A DNA stretch of 64,000 nt from Lachnospiraceae bacterium (GTDB lineage Bacteria > Bacillota > Clostridia > Lachnospirales > Lachnospiraceae): contig JALCRM010000007.1 of NCBI GenBank assembly GCA_022652545.1, positions 1-64,000 on the forward strand, read 5' to 3'. The notes beneath the pieces were generated by a model, which saw only the letters and a program-made list of their open reading frames with translations, did no database searches and was not told the origin of the DNA. Within the stretch, counting starts at the first letter, position 1; each line of letters begins with the position of its first letter. Below are positions 36,912-47,239 of this stretch, piece after piece. The position numbers were made by a program, and so were the translations under genes.

Positions 36912-39431
36912 TTGAGGAATCCGATCATCAAAATCATATATACGGCGGCAGTATTTGCAGTCGCAGTCGTACTGCTGGAGATCTTCCTTTACAGGGGAGG
37001 CAGCACCAGTATGACCGGTGATCTGCAGAACGCTTCCCTGCCGGTCATTACGCTGGAAGTGACAGGGAAGACCGTCAATGAACTGCACGGATGTACGTCT
37101 GAAAGGGATCTGAGCCGTTTCAGAACCGTCATCACACCGCTTTCCGAGGACAGGAAGGTCACGTTTACCGTAGATACTTACGGGAATACGGAAGCCGGCC
37201 TGTCCTTTGAAGTGCGCTCCGCCGACGGCAGCGAACTCATCGAAGACGGTGTGATCGACGGCGCACAGCAGGACGGGAGTGACAGACTGCAGGCGTCCTT
37301 CAGCCTGCGGGACCTCATCGAAAAAGATACGGAATACATGCTAGTGCTCATCATCACCGGGACAGACGGCACAAAGGTCCGCTACTATACAAGGATCGTT
37401 GAAACGGATACGGACGGGGCCGAGAAGGAACTCGATTTCGCAAAGCGCTTTCACGATGCGGCCATTGCCGGAGACGGAGAGACCGCGATCCAGCCTTATC
37501 TGGAGACCGACGCCCAGGAGACCGATATATCCTACGAAAATGTGTCGATCCACAGCAGTCTTTCGCAGGTCACGTACGGCACACTGGCGCCGGAGGAGAC
37601 CGTCGCGCCGGTCATACAGATCCGCGACCTGCAGAGCGAGACAGCCATGCTGCGCATGGAGTACATTCTGACGGTGAGCGGGGAGAACGGCACCGACCGC
37701 TATCTGTGCACGGAGAACTACCGTCTGCGCAACGGCACCGACAAGGTGCATCTCATCGACTACGACCGCACAATGCGGCAGATCTTTGATCCGTCCCGGG
37801 CAGACAGCTTTTCCGACGATGTGATCTCGCTGGGCATCAACGACAGCACTCTGCAGATGAAGGAGAGCGACGGCGGTTCTGCCCTCGCTTTTGTGGATGC
37901 GGGCAGGCTTTACAGCTGCATACCGTCCGAGTCCACGGTCGCAACTGTCTTTTCCTTCGGCAGCCCGGACAGCACGGATGCGCGGGAGAACGACAGGGAC
38001 TACGGGATCCGCATCCTGGACGTCGACGAAGCCGGCAACATCAATTTCATCGTGTACGGCTATATGAACCGCGGCAGCCACGAGGGTGAGATCGGCACCG
38101 CCGTCTATCTGTACAGCAGCATGTACAAGACGGTGGAGGAACTGGCTTTTCTTCCCTATTCGGGTTCTTTCGAGCTGCTGAAGGCGCAGACCGAGGAAAT
38201 GTCCTTCCTGAACAAAAGCAATATGCTGTACCTGCTGATCGACAGCACACTCTGGCAGATCCGCCTGACGGACCGCTCGACTACGGCTGTCGCGCAGGGC
38301 CTAACCAGCGGTACCTTCAGGGCCTCTTCCTCCGGCAGGATGATATGCTGGAAGGAAAACGGCAAACTCACGCTGATGGACTGCATGAATATGCAGCAGA
38401 AGACGGTCAGTGCGGCCTCCGGAGAGATGGTGGTGCCGCTCGGCTTCATCGAGGATGACCTGATCTACGGACTGGCGAGGAAATCCGATATCATTACGGA
38501 CCCGACCGGGAATGAAGTGGACCCGATGTACAGAGTGATCGTCTGCGACCAGGACCTGAATATCCTGGAAAAGTATGAGCAGAGCGACTGCTATGTGGTG
38601 TCCGGTGAGGTGAGCGGCAGCCAGGTGAATCTGCACAGGATGCGCAAAGCTTCTGACGGCACGTTCACGGAGGCGGAGGATGACCAGATCCTCGATTCAA
38701 AAGCATCCGGTCAGGCGACCAACGTGCTGACAACGGCGCCGACGGAAGACCGCGAGACCGTCTGCGAGATCGATGTCAGGGGACTGAACGGAAGTTCCGT
38801 GAAGAGCGTTCTGCCCAAACAGGTCCTTTTTGAAGGCAGCCGTGTAGTTACGCTGCCGGAAGTGCAGGAAAAAGATACGGAGTTTTATCTGGTCTACGAC
38901 ATGTACGGCGTTGCCGGTGTTTTCGGCAGTCCGTCGGAAGCGGTGCAGCTTGCGGAAGAGCGCGGCGGGAATGTAGTGGACGGCAGGAACAGATACATCT
39001 GGAAGAAAGGAAACCGCCTGGCATCGAATCAGATCATGGCGATCACGGCGGTACAGGATGCGGGCGAAGGCAGCTTTGCGGACTGCCTGAACGCCATTTT
39101 CTCCCTCGAGGGAGAGGCATCCAACGCAGCCGCGAAACTGGCCGGCAACAACATGGCGCAGGCGATCGAAGAGACAGTGCCTGGCGCCCTTTCACTGAAC
39201 CTTACAGGCTGCAGCCTGGATGCGGTACTTTACTATGTGAGCTGCGAAAAGCCCGTGACGGTGATCACCGACGGAGGAAACAAAGCGGTGCTCATCACGG
39301 GCTATAACGACAAGGAAGTCGTGATCATGGATCCGGAGGCCGGGACGCTTTCCAAGGTCACCAGGGAAGAAGCGGAGAAAATGCTCACAGGCACCGGCGA
39401 CAGCTGCCTGGCCTACCTCGTCCTGCAGTAA
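36912..39431 (+). CDS. Membrane-anchored protein, propeller-like, C39-like tail
   Basis: 839 residues from a TTG start 12 bp after ntpD. One N-terminal membrane segment (IIKIIYTAAVFAVAVVLLEIFLY) anchors a large extracytoplasmic part. The first 200 residues are beta-rich; the middle (about 290-620) has repeated four-strand units that look like a propeller. The last 110 residues resemble a papain-like C39 domain: GCSLDAVLYYVSCEKPV, then GGNKAVLITGYND and MDPEAG. The position usually held by the catalytic His before VLITGY carries Asn/Lys, so it may be inactive. Function unknown; the placement links it to the V-ATPase. Confidence 0.8.
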   Translation: MRNPIIKIIYTAAVFAVAVVLLEIFLYRGGSTSMTGDLQNASLPVITLEVTGKTVNELHGCTSERDLSRFRTVITPLSEDRKVTFTVDTYGNTEAGLSFEVRSADGSELIEDGVIDGAQQDGSDRLQASFSLRDLIEKDTEYMLVLIITGTDGTKVRYYTRIVETDTDGAEKELDFAKRFHDAAIAGDGETAIQPYLETDAQETDISYENVSIHSSLSQVTYGTLAPEETVAPVIQIRDLQSETAMLRMEYILTVSGENGTDRYLCTENYRLRNGTDKVHLIDYDRTMRQIFDPSRADSFSDDVISLGINDSTLQMKESDGGSALAFVDAGRLYSCIPSESTVATVFSFGSPDSTDARENDRDYGIRILDVDEAGNINFIVYGYMNRGSHEGEIGTAVYLYSSMYKTVEELAFLPYSGSFELLKAQTEEMSFLNKSNMLYLLIDSTLWQIRLTDRSTTAVAQGLTSGTFRASSSGRMICWKENGKLTLMDCMNMQQKTVSAASGEMVVPLGFIEDDLIYGLARKSDIITDPTGNEVDPMYRVIVCDQDLNILEKYEQSDCYVVSGEVSGSQVNLHRMRKASDGTFTEAEDDQILDSKASGQATNVLTTAPTEDRETVCEIDVRGLNGSSVKSVLPKQVLFEGSRVVTLPEVQEKDTEFYLVYDMYGVAGVFGSPSEAVQLAEERGGNVVDGRNRYIWKKGNRLASNQIMAITAVQDAGEGSFADCLNAIFSLEGEASNAAAKLAGNNMAQAIEETVPGALSLNLTGCSLDAVLYYVSCEKPVTVITDGGNKAVLITGYNDKEVVIMDPEAGTLSKVTREEAEKMLTGTGDSCLAYLVLQ

Positions 39432-39460
39432 GTCGTTCTGTCCGGCGGCAGCGGCGGCAG

Positions 39461-39479
39461 GGACGCAGCCGTCCTTTTT
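39461..39479 (+). terminator. Terminator of the V-ATPase operon
   Basis: GGACG-CAGC-CGTCC followed by TTTTTC, 30 bp after the last gene and before the convergent prs. A short but perfect stem. Confidence 0.65.
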
Positions 39480-39498
39480 CCGGCGACGGCCTGTCTTT

Positions 39499-40707
39499 TC
39501 AGTCGCTGTCGTCGTCTCCGTCGCCCTGTTCCGCACGGTACCTGTTCAGCGCATTCTGGATGCGGTCGTTCGGATTCAGCAGGTCGCTGATGGAACTGTC
39601 GTGGTTCAGGGTATCGATGAGATAGGCGATGTATTTACTCATGTCGCAGTTGCAGTACCAGGGACGTTCCAGCAACTCCGGCATCTGATAGATCAGATTC
39701 GTCGTAAGCACCTTGTCAAAGACGCCTTCGTTGTATGCCTGGTCGAAGGTGTCGAGGCCGGCCGTGAAGAGGCCGAAGGTAGCCATCAGGAAAATGCGGT
39801 TTGCCTTCCTTTCCTTCAGGGCCCTGGAAACTTCGAGGATACTTTCTCCGGAGGAGATCATGTCGTCGACGACGATCACGTCCTTGCCCTCCACGCTGGT
39901 GCCGAGGAATTCATGTGCCACGATCGGATTGCGGCCGTCTACGACGACCGTATAATCCCTTCTCTTGTAGAACATACCCATGTCGAGTCCGAGCACGTTG
40001 GCAATGTAGACAGCTCTCTGCATGCCGCCCTCGTCCGGGCTGACCACCATCATGTGGTCGGAGTCAAAATTGAGATCCGGCACATTCTTGAGCAGTCCCT
40101 TGACGAACTGGTAGGCGGGCTGCACGGTCTCGAAGCCGGAAAGAGGGATCGCGTTCTGCACACGGGGATCATGGGCGTCGAAGGTGATGATGTTGTCCAC
40201 GCCCATGCGTACCAGCTCCTGCAGCGCCAGCGCGCAGTCCAGAGATTCGCGCGCGGAGCGCTTGTGCTGGCGGCTCTCATAGAGGAACGGCATGATGACG
40301 GTGATCCGGCGGGCCTTGCCGCCGACGGCTGCGATCACACGCTTCAGGTTCTGGTAGTGGTCGTCCGGAGACATGTGGTTCTCCTGGCCGAAGAGAGAAT
40401 AGGTCATGCTGTAGTTCACGACGTCCACCATGATGTACAGATCCATGCCCCGTACGGATTCGCGCAGAACGCCCTTGGCTTCGCCGGTGCCGAAACGCGG
40501 CACGTCGCATTTCACTACGTAGGTAGGGCGCTGGTAGCCTGCGAATGCAAGGCTGTTACGGTGCTCGCTCTCACGCTCCGCGCGCCATTTGGTAAGGCAC
40601 CAGTCCACCTTTTCGCCCAGTTTTGCACAGCCCGCCAGAGGGATGATGCCGAGTGAACCGACGGGGATCGTTTCCAGTGTGCGCTTTTCTTCTCTTCTGG
40701 ATTCCAT
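39499..40707 (-). CDS. prs: Ribose-phosphate pyrophosphokinase (PRPP synthetase)
   Basis: Makes PRPP from ribose-5-P and ATP. I start it at MESRREEKRTLETIPVG (402 aa), with GGAG about ten bases upstream. This is the longer clostridial form with SEHRNSLAFAGYQR and PRFGTGEAKGVLRESVRG near the start. It keeps MPFLYESRQHKR, FDAHDPRVQNA and the PRPP loop VIVVDDMISSGESI. Last gene of the leftward murC-dnaD-dnaC-prs run. Confidence 0.94.
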   Translation of the reverse strand: MESRREEKRTLETIPVGSLGIIPLAGCAKLGEKVDWCLTKWRAERESEHRNSLAFAGYQRPTYVVKCDVPRFGTGEAKGVLRESVRGMDLYIMVDVVNYSMTYSLFGQENHMSPDDHYQNLKRVIAAVGGKARRITVIMPFLYESRQHKRSARESLDCALALQELVRMGVDNIITFDAHDPRVQNAIPLSGFETVQPAYQFVKGLLKNVPDLNFDSDHMMVVSPDEGGMQRAVYIANVLGLDMGMFYKRRDYTVVVDGRNPIVAHEFLGTSVEGKDVIVVDDMISSGESILEVSRALKERKANRIFLMATFGLFTAGLDTFDQAYNEGVFDKVLTTNLIYQMPELLERPWYCNCDMSKYIAYLIDTLNHDSSISDLLNPNDRIQNALNRYRAEQGDGDDDSD

Positions 40708-40763
40708 TGTGATACTGTCTCCTTTATTGATTATTCGTTGAGTGGCTGCTGCGCGGGACACGG

Positions 40764-41771
40764 TCAGTCAGGGGGCGCGGCCTGTTTTGCCAGAAGTTTC
40801 TTCTGCAGGCGGATATCGTTCCCCGTGAACTGAAAGATACTGTAGTCGCTGGTGATCCTGGAAAAAACACGGTCGGAATAGCGCGCCTGCAGCTCCGCCA
40901 GCGAAAGGTTCGTGGAAATGAGCGTGGATCTGCCGCGGAGGTGACGCTCGTTGATGCAGGCAAACAGCTGCGAGGTCACGAAGGTATTCGTCGTTTCCGT
41001 GCCCAGGTCATCGATGATGAGCAGGTCGCAGCCGTACAGGTCTTCATAGAGGCCGGCCAGGGACTCTCTGGCTTTGTAATCGAAAGAGTAGGAAGAAATT
41101 TTTTCGAAAAGGCTGATCGCCGAAAAGTAGAGGACGGAATGGCCGCTCTCTATCAGGTCGTGGGCAATGCAGACGGACAGGAAAGATTTACCGGTGCCGA
41201 CGGTGCCGTAAAAATACAGGCTGCGGCTGTGTGTATCGAATTCTCTGACAAACAGGCGGGAGGCTTCGGCAGCCTTATGGAAACGCTGCAGGTCGACGCC
41301 CTTGTACCACTTTTCCGAAAGAACGGAGAAATTTTCAGTACGTGCGAGTTCACATACGTGCGACTGGCTGTAAAGCAGGGAGACCTCCTGCCGGATGAAG
41401 CAGCGGCACTTGTGACCGTCCGTGAAGCCGGTGTCCCGGCAGACCGGGCAGTCGTACAGCGGTTCCAGATAGTTTTCGGGATATCCGTGCGAAACGAGGA
41501 GGTCTTTTTTCTTCTGCGCGGCAGCCTCAAATTCCTTTTTCAGGGATGCCTCCGCACCTGCGGGATCAAATCCGTCTGCGTCCGCACCTGCCTCCAGCGA
41601 GGCAGTCAGATAAGACAGGCTCTTCGCCGGTACGCTCTCTTCCAGGGCCCGGTATTCGGGAATAGCGGCGTATACTCCGGCACGCCGCCTTTCGAGTTCC
41701 CGGCGGTGACGGTCCTGTTTTTCCGCATATGTCAGCATGATGCTTTGGTACTGATCACTGGTGAGAGCCAT
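40764..41771 (-). CDS. DnaC/DnaI-type helicase loader ATPase
   Basis: AAA+ protein that loads the replicative helicase. 335 residues. The N-terminal half has a zinc site, CPVCRDTGFTDGHKCRC, as in DnaI. The AAA+ domain has Walker A YGTVGTGKSF, Walker B CDLLIIDDLGTE and sensor STLISTNLSLAEL. It lies 17 bp after the DnaD-like gene, the usual pairing in Clostridia. Confidence 0.92.
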   Translation of the reverse strand: MALTSDQYQSIMLTYAEKQDRHRRELERRRAGVYAAIPEYRALEESVPAKSLSYLTASLEAGADADGFDPAGAEASLKKEFEAAAQKKKDLLVSHGYPENYLEPLYDCPVCRDTGFTDGHKCRCFIRQEVSLLYSQSHVCELARTENFSVLSEKWYKGVDLQRFHKAAEASRLFVREFDTHSRSLYFYGTVGTGKSFLSVCIAHDLIESGHSVLYFSAISLFEKISSYSFDYKARESLAGLYEDLYGCDLLIIDDLGTETTNTFVTSQLFACINERHLRGRSTLISTNLSLAELQARYSDRVFSRITSDYSIFQFTGNDIRLQKKLLAKQAAPPD

Positions 41772-41788
41772 GAAACTCCTTACCCGGT

Positions 41789-42655
41789 TCAGTTGTCCAG
41801 TATATCCTTCTCCAGCTCCCCGAAATCATAACGGTTCTGCTGAAAGCGGTTGAACTGGTTGGCAGCGGGGGTGCCGGCTGTCTTCCTGCCCTTTGTCTGG
41901 GCACTCTGCGCCTGCAGCGGGGTCGTGATCCCCTTTTCCGACCAGTTGACGGCTACTTTTTCAATGTAGCGGAAATCCTTTTTGCCGCGGTCCACGCAGT
42001 ACTGGAACAGATAGTCGATCAGCTCGTCCGAAAAATGCAGATCTTCGGATATGTAGCAGACGGTCCTGATCTCGTTCACGGCAAGCGGCTTGCCGATGTA
42101 CTGTTCGATGATGAAGAGCAGTTCCGCCCGTTTCCTGTCGGAACGGAACGCTTCCAGTGCCTCTTCCGAACGGTCGCGCCCGCGTGCGGAGGTTTTGCCT
42201 GCGGCCGTCTGTGCGGCGGATACAGCCGGTGCTGCCGGCGCAAAGGAAGCGTCAGCGAACAGAGAACTGTCTGCAGGGGCAGAGGCAGCGGCATAGGCGG
42301 CGAGCATCGGCGTGATGGAGATGACGCGTTCACTCATGCGCGTGCTGTCTTCCGCATGGCGGGGCTCCAGCAGGCGGATGCCCACCAGGTCGTCCTTCGA
42401 ATCGAGATCGAGGGAGAGCAGTCCCTTCTTTTCCCAGTAGCGCAGCGAACGCACAACGTCCTTCTCCGTATGGTTGAACCTGTCAGCCATGCCGGAAATA
42501 CTGGTCGCACTTCCGGTCGAGACCATGCGCAGCAGATACAGATAGATCTTGATCTGCGCATCGTTCGCATCCTTCATGTATTCGTCGATAAACAGGTTCG
42601 ACACGTTGGTCGAACCCCGGTCGCTTTCACTGTATATAGTGAACACCTCAGTCAT
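41789..42655 (-). CDS. DnaD-domain primosome protein
   Basis: 288 residues from MTEVFTIYSES. The N-terminal winged helix is clear (LFIDEYMKDANDAQIKIYLYLLRMV and GMADRFNHTEKDVVRSLRYWEKKGLL). An Ala/Pro-rich linker follows, then the DnaD/DnaB C-terminal domain (LLFIIEQYIGKPLAVNEIRTVCYISEDLHFSDELIDYLFQYC). The start may be GTG 42646, since GGGGG lies directly against the ATG but nine bases from that GTG. An extended -10 TGCTATACT lies upstream. It acts in replication restart with the DnaC-type protein. Confidence 0.88.
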   Translation of the reverse strand: MTEVFTIYSESDRGSTNVSNLFIDEYMKDANDAQIKIYLYLLRMVSTGSATSISGMADRFNHTEKDVVRSLRYWEKKGLLSLDLDSKDDLVGIRLLEPRHAEDSTRMSERVISITPMLAAYAAASAPADSSLFADASFAPAAPAVSAAQTAAGKTSARGRDRSEEALEAFRSDRKRAELLFIIEQYIGKPLAVNEIRTVCYISEDLHFSDELIDYLFQYCVDRGKKDFRYIEKVAVNWSEKGITTPLQAQSAQTKGRKTAGTPAANQFNRFQQNRYDFGELEKDILDN

Positions 42656-42737
42656 CCCCCGGCGTAAAAATTCTGAACAGGTCACAGTATAGCATCCGGT
42701 CCGGGAGCCCGGAATAGTCAAAACAGACAAAATCCCT

Positions 42738-42877
42738 GCGGGGGAAACGGCCTCCCCGCGCGGCTTTCCGGCAGGTGGAAAAAGTGGATTGGGTGCAGAA
42801 CGGAGAGAAGACTGCGGCAGCCCGTATCCGTGGGAAATACTTTTCCACCGAACCTTCGTTCGACTGACTGTGGATAA
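42738..42877. other. Structured murC-dnaD gap with DnaA-box-like sites
   Basis: This gap holds one exact DnaA box (complement of TTATCCACA) at 42869-42877 and two looser ones, GGTGGAAAA (42774-42782) and TTTTCCACC (42841-42849), which are perfect inverted repeats of each other. A GCGGGG/CCCCGC hairpin lies at 42738-42759. It sits upstream of the helicase-loading genes. Confidence 0.45.
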
Positions 42878-42890
42878 CCGGTAAAAGATC

Positions 42891-44282
42891 TCAGGAGAGC
42901 AGGTCTTCCGCGATGTCTTCGACGTTTCCGGCGCCCATGGTTATCAACAGATCATTTTTGTGACAATTTTCGAGCAGAAATTTTTCTATCCCGGCGAAGG
43001 AATCAAAATAGTCGCAGGGATGGCCGAGGTCCAGGATCTCCTTCTGCAGGGTTCTGGAACTGATGCCCAGATCATCGGTCTCGCGCGCCGGATAAATGTC
43101 GGCGAGCACTACTCTGTCAGCCAGGCAGAGGGCTTCCGCAAATTCGTGCATCAGCGCCTTTGTGCGGGTGAAGGTGTGGGGCTGGAATACGCACCAGATC
43201 CTGTCGTGGGGAACTTTTTCCGCGGCGCACAGGGTGGCCCTGATCTCGGTGGGGTGATGCGCATAGTCGTCAATGATGTCGAAGCCGTTCCTGCTGCCCT
43301 TGAATTCGAAACGGCGGTCGGTGCCGGTGAACTTTTTCAGTGCGCGCAGAGAGGTCCCGCGGTCTATGCCGAAGAGGTCCGCCGCCGCGAGCGCAGCCAT
43401 GGAATTGAGAACGTTGTGTTCGCCCGGGACGCTGAGGACGACCGCGTCGGTGCGCTCTTTTCCGGTCTTTGCATCCCGGCTGTGCAGCGTATAGGACGGG
43501 TGCGCGAACCTGTCGTAGACGATATCGGTGGGATAATAGTCGGAGCTGCTGTCGCTGCCGTAGGTGACGACTTTGCAATGCACGCCTTCCGTGATCTCGT
43601 CCCTGTTTTCAATGTCACCGTTCAGGATGAGCGTGCCGTCCGGTGAGACCTGCTGCGCAAAGGTGTGAAAGGAATGGCGGATATCCGCGAGATCCTTGAA
43701 GAAATCCAGATGGTCTGCGTCTATGTCCAGGATGATCGCGGTCTTCGGCCAGAGGCTGAGGAAACTGTTGGTGTATTCGCAGGCCTCCGCAACGAAGCAG
43801 TCGGACTTTCCGACGCGGACGTTGCCGCCTATATCCTTGAGGATGCCGCCGATCGAAAGCGTGGGGTCGGCGTTTGCCTCCAGCAGGATCTCGGAGATCA
43901 TGGAGGTGGTCGTTGTTTTGCCGTGCGTACCGGAGATGGCGATGGAACGGTCGTACTGCTTCATGACCTGCCCGAGCAGCTGCGCTCTTGTGAGCATGGG
44001 GACAGACAGCTCCTGTACGCCGATATATTCAGGGTTGTCGGGATGTATCGCCGCGGTAAAGACGGCCACGTCGATGTCCGGCGTGATGTTCTCCCGCTTC
44101 TGGCCGTAGAAGATACGGACCCCTTCTTCCTCCAGACGTTTTGTGACAGGCGATTCCTGCCGGTCGGAGCCGGAGACCTTAAAGCCCCGGGAGATCAGGA
44201 TCTCGGCCAGGCCGCTCATGGATATGCCGCCGATGCCGACAAAATAGACGTGTACGGGATGACTGAAATCGATTTGATACAT
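42891..44282 (-). CDS. murC: UDP-N-acetylmuramate--L-alanine ligase
   Basis: Adds L-alanine to UDP-MurNAc in peptidoglycan synthesis. I start it at MYQIDFSHPVHVYFVGIGG (463 aa), with AAGGGG upstream. Marks: HVYFVGIGGISMSGLAEIL, the ATP loop SGTHGKTTTTSMI, FVAEACEYTNSF, and DDYAHHPTEIRATL in the C-domain. Normal length. It heads the leftward run. Confidence 0.97.
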   Translation of the reverse strand: MYQIDFSHPVHVYFVGIGGISMSGLAEILISRGFKVSGSDRQESPVTKRLEEEGVRIFYGQKRENITPDIDVAVFTAAIHPDNPEYIGVQELSVPMLTRAQLLGQVMKQYDRSIAISGTHGKTTTTSMISEILLEANADPTLSIGGILKDIGGNVRVGKSDCFVAEACEYTNSFLSLWPKTAIILDIDADHLDFFKDLADIRHSFHTFAQQVSPDGTLILNGDIENRDEITEGVHCKVVTYGSDSSSDYYPTDIVYDRFAHPSYTLHSRDAKTGKERTDAVVLSVPGEHNVLNSMAALAAADLFGIDRGTSLRALKKFTGTDRRFEFKGSRNGFDIIDDYAHHPTEIRATLCAAEKVPHDRIWCVFQPHTFTRTKALMHEFAEALCLADRVVLADIYPARETDDLGISSRTLQKEILDLGHPCDYFDSFAGIEKFLLENCHKNDLLITMGAGNVEDIAEDLLS

Positions 44283-44352
44283 GAAAGCCCCTTCCTGCAT
44301 GCAAACGTGCAAAAGGATATGCACACCGGTCACTTCGTTTCACCGCTACCTA

Positions 44353-44358
44353 ATTATA
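44353..44358 (-). promoter_or_regulatory. -10 of murC
   Basis: Read leftward, TATAAT at 44358-44353, about 70 bp before the murC start. The -35 region (TTTTC-like) is weak. Confidence 0.5.
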
Positions 44359-44503
44359 GTGTAAAACATCGAAAAGAAAACCCTGCAAAATTTCGTCCGG
44401 CGGCGGCGCCGTGTTTTTTGTGTTTTTACGTAAACACAGAAAATCATTCGCGCTTCCATTGTGTAAAATTCACAGATTTACCCGCAAAAAGCGCCGGAAA
44501 ATG

Positions 44504-44532
44504 TTCCTTTTCCACAATCGCTGTGCTATACT
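44504..44532 (+). promoter_or_regulatory. Promoter of glgCD
   Basis: TTCCTT (44504-44509), 17 bp, extended -10 TGC-TATACT ending 44532. It lies 87 bp before glgC. Confidence 0.6.
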
Positions 44533-44618
44533 TTTTTTACAGTCAGGGGCCCGCCGGGCAGCTTCGGATCCGTTTCCGGCGCATCCTTCTGCAGTAAATC
44601 CATGTGAGGTGCCGTGCA

Positions 44619-45896
44619 ATGATGGTCAAAAAGGAAATGATCGCCATGCTCCTGGCCGGTGGCCAGGGGAGCCGTCTGGGTATCCTGACGGCGAAAATGG
44701 CAAAGCCTGCCGTGTGCTTTGGCGGAAAATACAGGATCATCGATTTTCCCCTGAGCAACTGCATCAATTCAGGCGTTGACACAGTCGGTGTGCTGACACA
44801 GTATCGCCCGCTCAAGCTGAACACCCATATCGGGATCGGCATTCCGTGGGACCTGGACAAAAATGTGGGCGGTGTGACGGTACTTCCTCCCTATGAAAAG
44901 ATGGAAGATACCGAGTGGTATACAGGCACCGCGAACGCCATTTACCAGAACATCGATTACATGGAAAGCTACAACCCGGATTACGTGCTGATCCTGTCCG
45001 GCGACCACATCTACAAAATGGATTATGAAACGATGCTGGACTTCCACAAGGAGAACGGCGCGGACGTCACGATCGCCGTCATGCCCGTACCCATGGAAGA
45101 GGCCAAGCGTTTCGGGATCATGATCACGGACGACGACCGCAGGATCACGGACTTTGAGGAAAAACCCGAGCATCCGCGCAGCAATCTGGCTTCCATGGGC
45201 ATCTACATCTTCTCCTGGAAGGCCCTGAAAGAGGCGCTGATCGAGAATTCTTCGCAGCCCAACCTGGATTTCGGCAAGCATGTCATCCCGTACTGCCACA
45301 GCAAGGGGATGAATCTTTTCGCCTACGAATTCAACGGCTACTGGAAGGATGTCGGAACGCTCACTTCCTACTGGCAGGCCAACATGGAACTGATCGATAT
45401 CGTGCCGGAATTCAACCTGTACGAGGAATACTGGAAGATCTATACGCGCAATACGGCGCTGCCGCCGCAGTATTTCGGACCGAACAGCAGCGTGGAGCGT
45501 TCGATCATCGGCGAGGGCAGCGAGATCTACGGGCAGGTCATCAACTCGGTGATCGGCACGGGAGTCACTGTCGGCGAAAATTCCGTCATCCGGGATTCGA
45601 TCATCATGAACGACACCGTGATCGGCGACGGCTGCAGCCTGGAGAAGGTCATTGCGGCCGAAGAAGTGAAGATCGGCAACAACGACCGCTTTGGGGAAGG
45701 CGAGGAAGCCGTCAATGAGACCGACCCGAATATCTACACGGACGGCCTTGTCGTCCTGGGCGGCCGGTGCGTGGTGCCTGACAATGTCGTGACAGGCAAA
45801 AACGTCCTCATTGGCGGCACGACGGTCATCGGGGACTATCCGGGCGGCCGTCTCGAAAGCGGCAAATCTCTTGTTAAGGCAGGTGACGAACAATGA
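44619..45896 (+). CDS. glgC: Glucose-1-phosphate adenylyltransferase
   Basis: Makes ADP-glucose for glycogen synthesis. I start it at [21 protein letters not shown] (425 aa) with GAGGTG upstream. The nucleotidyltransferase domain has [38 protein letters not shown] and [10 protein letters not shown]; the C-terminal part is a left-handed beta-helix of hexapeptide repeats ([19 protein letters not shown]). An ATGA overlap couples it to glgD. Confidence 0.96.
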   Translation: MMVKKEMIAMLLAGGQGSRLGILTAKMAKPAVCFGGKYRIIDFPLSNCINSGVDTVGVLTQYRPLKLNTHIGIGIPWDLDKNVGGVTVLPPYEKMEDTEWYTGTANAIYQNIDYMESYNPDYVLILSGDHIYKMDYETMLDFHKENGADVTIAVMPVPMEEAKRFGIMITDDDRRITDFEEKPEHPRSNLASMGIYIFSWKALKEALIENSSQPNLDFGKHVIPYCHSKGMNLFAYEFNGYWKDVGTLTSYWQANMELIDIVPEFNLYEEYWKIYTRNTALPPQYFGPNSSVERSIIGEGSEIYGQVINSVIGTGVTVGENSVIRDSIIMNDTVIGDGCSLEKVIAAEEVKIGNNDRFGEGEEAVNETDPNIYTDGLVVLGGRCVVPDNVVTGKNVLIGGTTVIGDYPGGRLESGKSLVKAGDEQ

Positions 45897-47011
45897 GGGC
45901 GATAGGGATCGTACTGGCAGGCGGCAACAGCAAGCGCATGAAGGAACTTTCCGAGAAGCGGGCAGTCTGTGCAATGCCGATCGCAGGCAGCTACCGCAGC
46001 ATTGACTTTGCACTGAGCAACATGGAGTGGTCGCATATCCAGAAGGTCGCGGTACTCACGCAGTACAACGCGGTCAGCCTCAATGAACACCTCAGTTCCT
46101 CCAAGTGGTGGGATTTCGGAAGAAAACAGGGAGGCATGTTCCTGTTCACCCCGGCGCTCACCAAAGAGAGCAACAGCTGGTACAGGGGCACGGCGGACGC
46201 CATTGCGCAGAACCTCAACTTTCTGAAGAATTCGCACGAGCCTTACGTGGTGATCGTTTCCGGCGACTGCGTATACAAGATGGACTATAACGATGTCCTG
46301 CAGTATCACATCGACAAGAAGGCGGACATCACGGTGGTCGTCAAGGAGATGCCGGCCGGCCGGAGCGTAGAGCGCTACGGCACGGTGCGCCTCGACAGCG
46401 ACGACAGGATCACGGACTTCGAAGAGAAGCCCATTGTAGCCAAAACAAATATCATTTCCTGCGGGATCTACGTCATCCGCAGAAGACAGCTGATCGAACT
46501 GCTGGAGAAGGCGCAGGAGGAGAGCAGGTACGATCTCGTCAAGGATATCCTGATCCGCTACAAGGATGTGAAGCGGATCTACGGCTATAAAATGAATGAT
46601 TACTGGAGCAATATCGCTTCGCTGGAGGATTACTACCGCACCAACATGGAGTTCCTGAAACCGGAGGTGCGGGACTATTTCTTCAAGCAGTATCCGTCCG
46701 TGAATTCCAAGGTGCTGGATCTGCCCCCGGCAAAGTTCAACGTCGGCGTGACGGTCCACAACAGTCTGCTGGCAGCCGGCTGCATCGTCAACGGCACAGT
46801 GGAGAACTCCATTCTTTTCCAGAAGGTCTATGTCGGCAACAACTGTGTGATCCGCAATTCGATCATTCTGAACGACGTGTACATCGGCGACAACACGTAT
46901 ATCGAGAACTGTATCGTCGAAAGCCAGGATACCCTGCAGGCGAATGCCTACTACAAAGGGGTGAACGGCGTCAAGATCGTAGTGGAAAAGAACGAACGCT
47001 ATACCATGTAG
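45893..47011 (+). CDS. glgD: GlgD, regulatory partner of GlgC
   Basis: 372-residue GlgC paralogue. It keeps the fold ([60 protein letters not shown]) and the hexapeptide C-terminus. In Firmicutes GlgD acts mainly as a regulatory subunit of a GlgCD complex. No other glycogen genes follow here, so glgB/glgA lie elsewhere. Confidence 0.93.
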   Translation: MRAIGIVLAGGNSKRMKELSEKRAVCAMPIAGSYRSIDFALSNMEWSHIQKVAVLTQYNAVSLNEHLSSSKWWDFGRKQGGMFLFTPALTKESNSWYRGTADAIAQNLNFLKNSHEPYVVIVSGDCVYKMDYNDVLQYHIDKKADITVVVKEMPAGRSVERYGTVRLDSDDRITDFEEKPIVAKTNIISCGIYVIRRRQLIELLEKAQEESRYDLVKDILIRYKDVKRIYGYKMNDYWSNIASLEDYYRTNMEFLKPEVRDYFFKQYPSVNSKVLDLPPAKFNVGVTVHNSLLAAGCIVNGTVENSILFQKVYVGNNCVIRNSIILNDVYIGDNTYIENCIVESQDTLQANAYYKGVNGVKIVVEKNERYTM

Positions 47012-47020
47012 CAATGTGCG

Positions 47021-47057
47021 GCTGCCGGCCTGCGGCTTTTCGCCCCGGGCCGGCAGC
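47021..47057 (+). other. Hairpin after glgD
   Basis: Perfect 10-bp arms GCTGCCGGCC (47021-47030) and GGCCGGCAGC (47048-47057), ten bases after the stop. No T-run follows directly, so it may be a 3' protective or weakly terminating stem. Confidence 0.5.
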
Positions 47058-47095
47058 TGCTGTTCAGGAAAGCCGCGTTTTCTGTTTTGTCCTGT

Positions 47096-47124
47096 TTGAC
47101 ATCCCATCTGCTTTGTCGTAAATT
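47096..47124 (+). promoter_or_regulatory. Promoter of pth-mfd-srtB
   Basis: Perfect TTGACA (47096-47101), 17 bp, TAAATT (47119-47124), about 115 bp before pth. Confidence 0.72.
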
Positions 47125-47239
47125 TTCCTTGTTGGTGCACACGACGGCAGCCGGACATCCCCCTTTCAGGGGAGGCCGGCCGTAATGCTGTGCGGGTAAG
47201 GCACAGAGCTCGGGAAACGGGCTCCGGAAAGAAGAGAAC

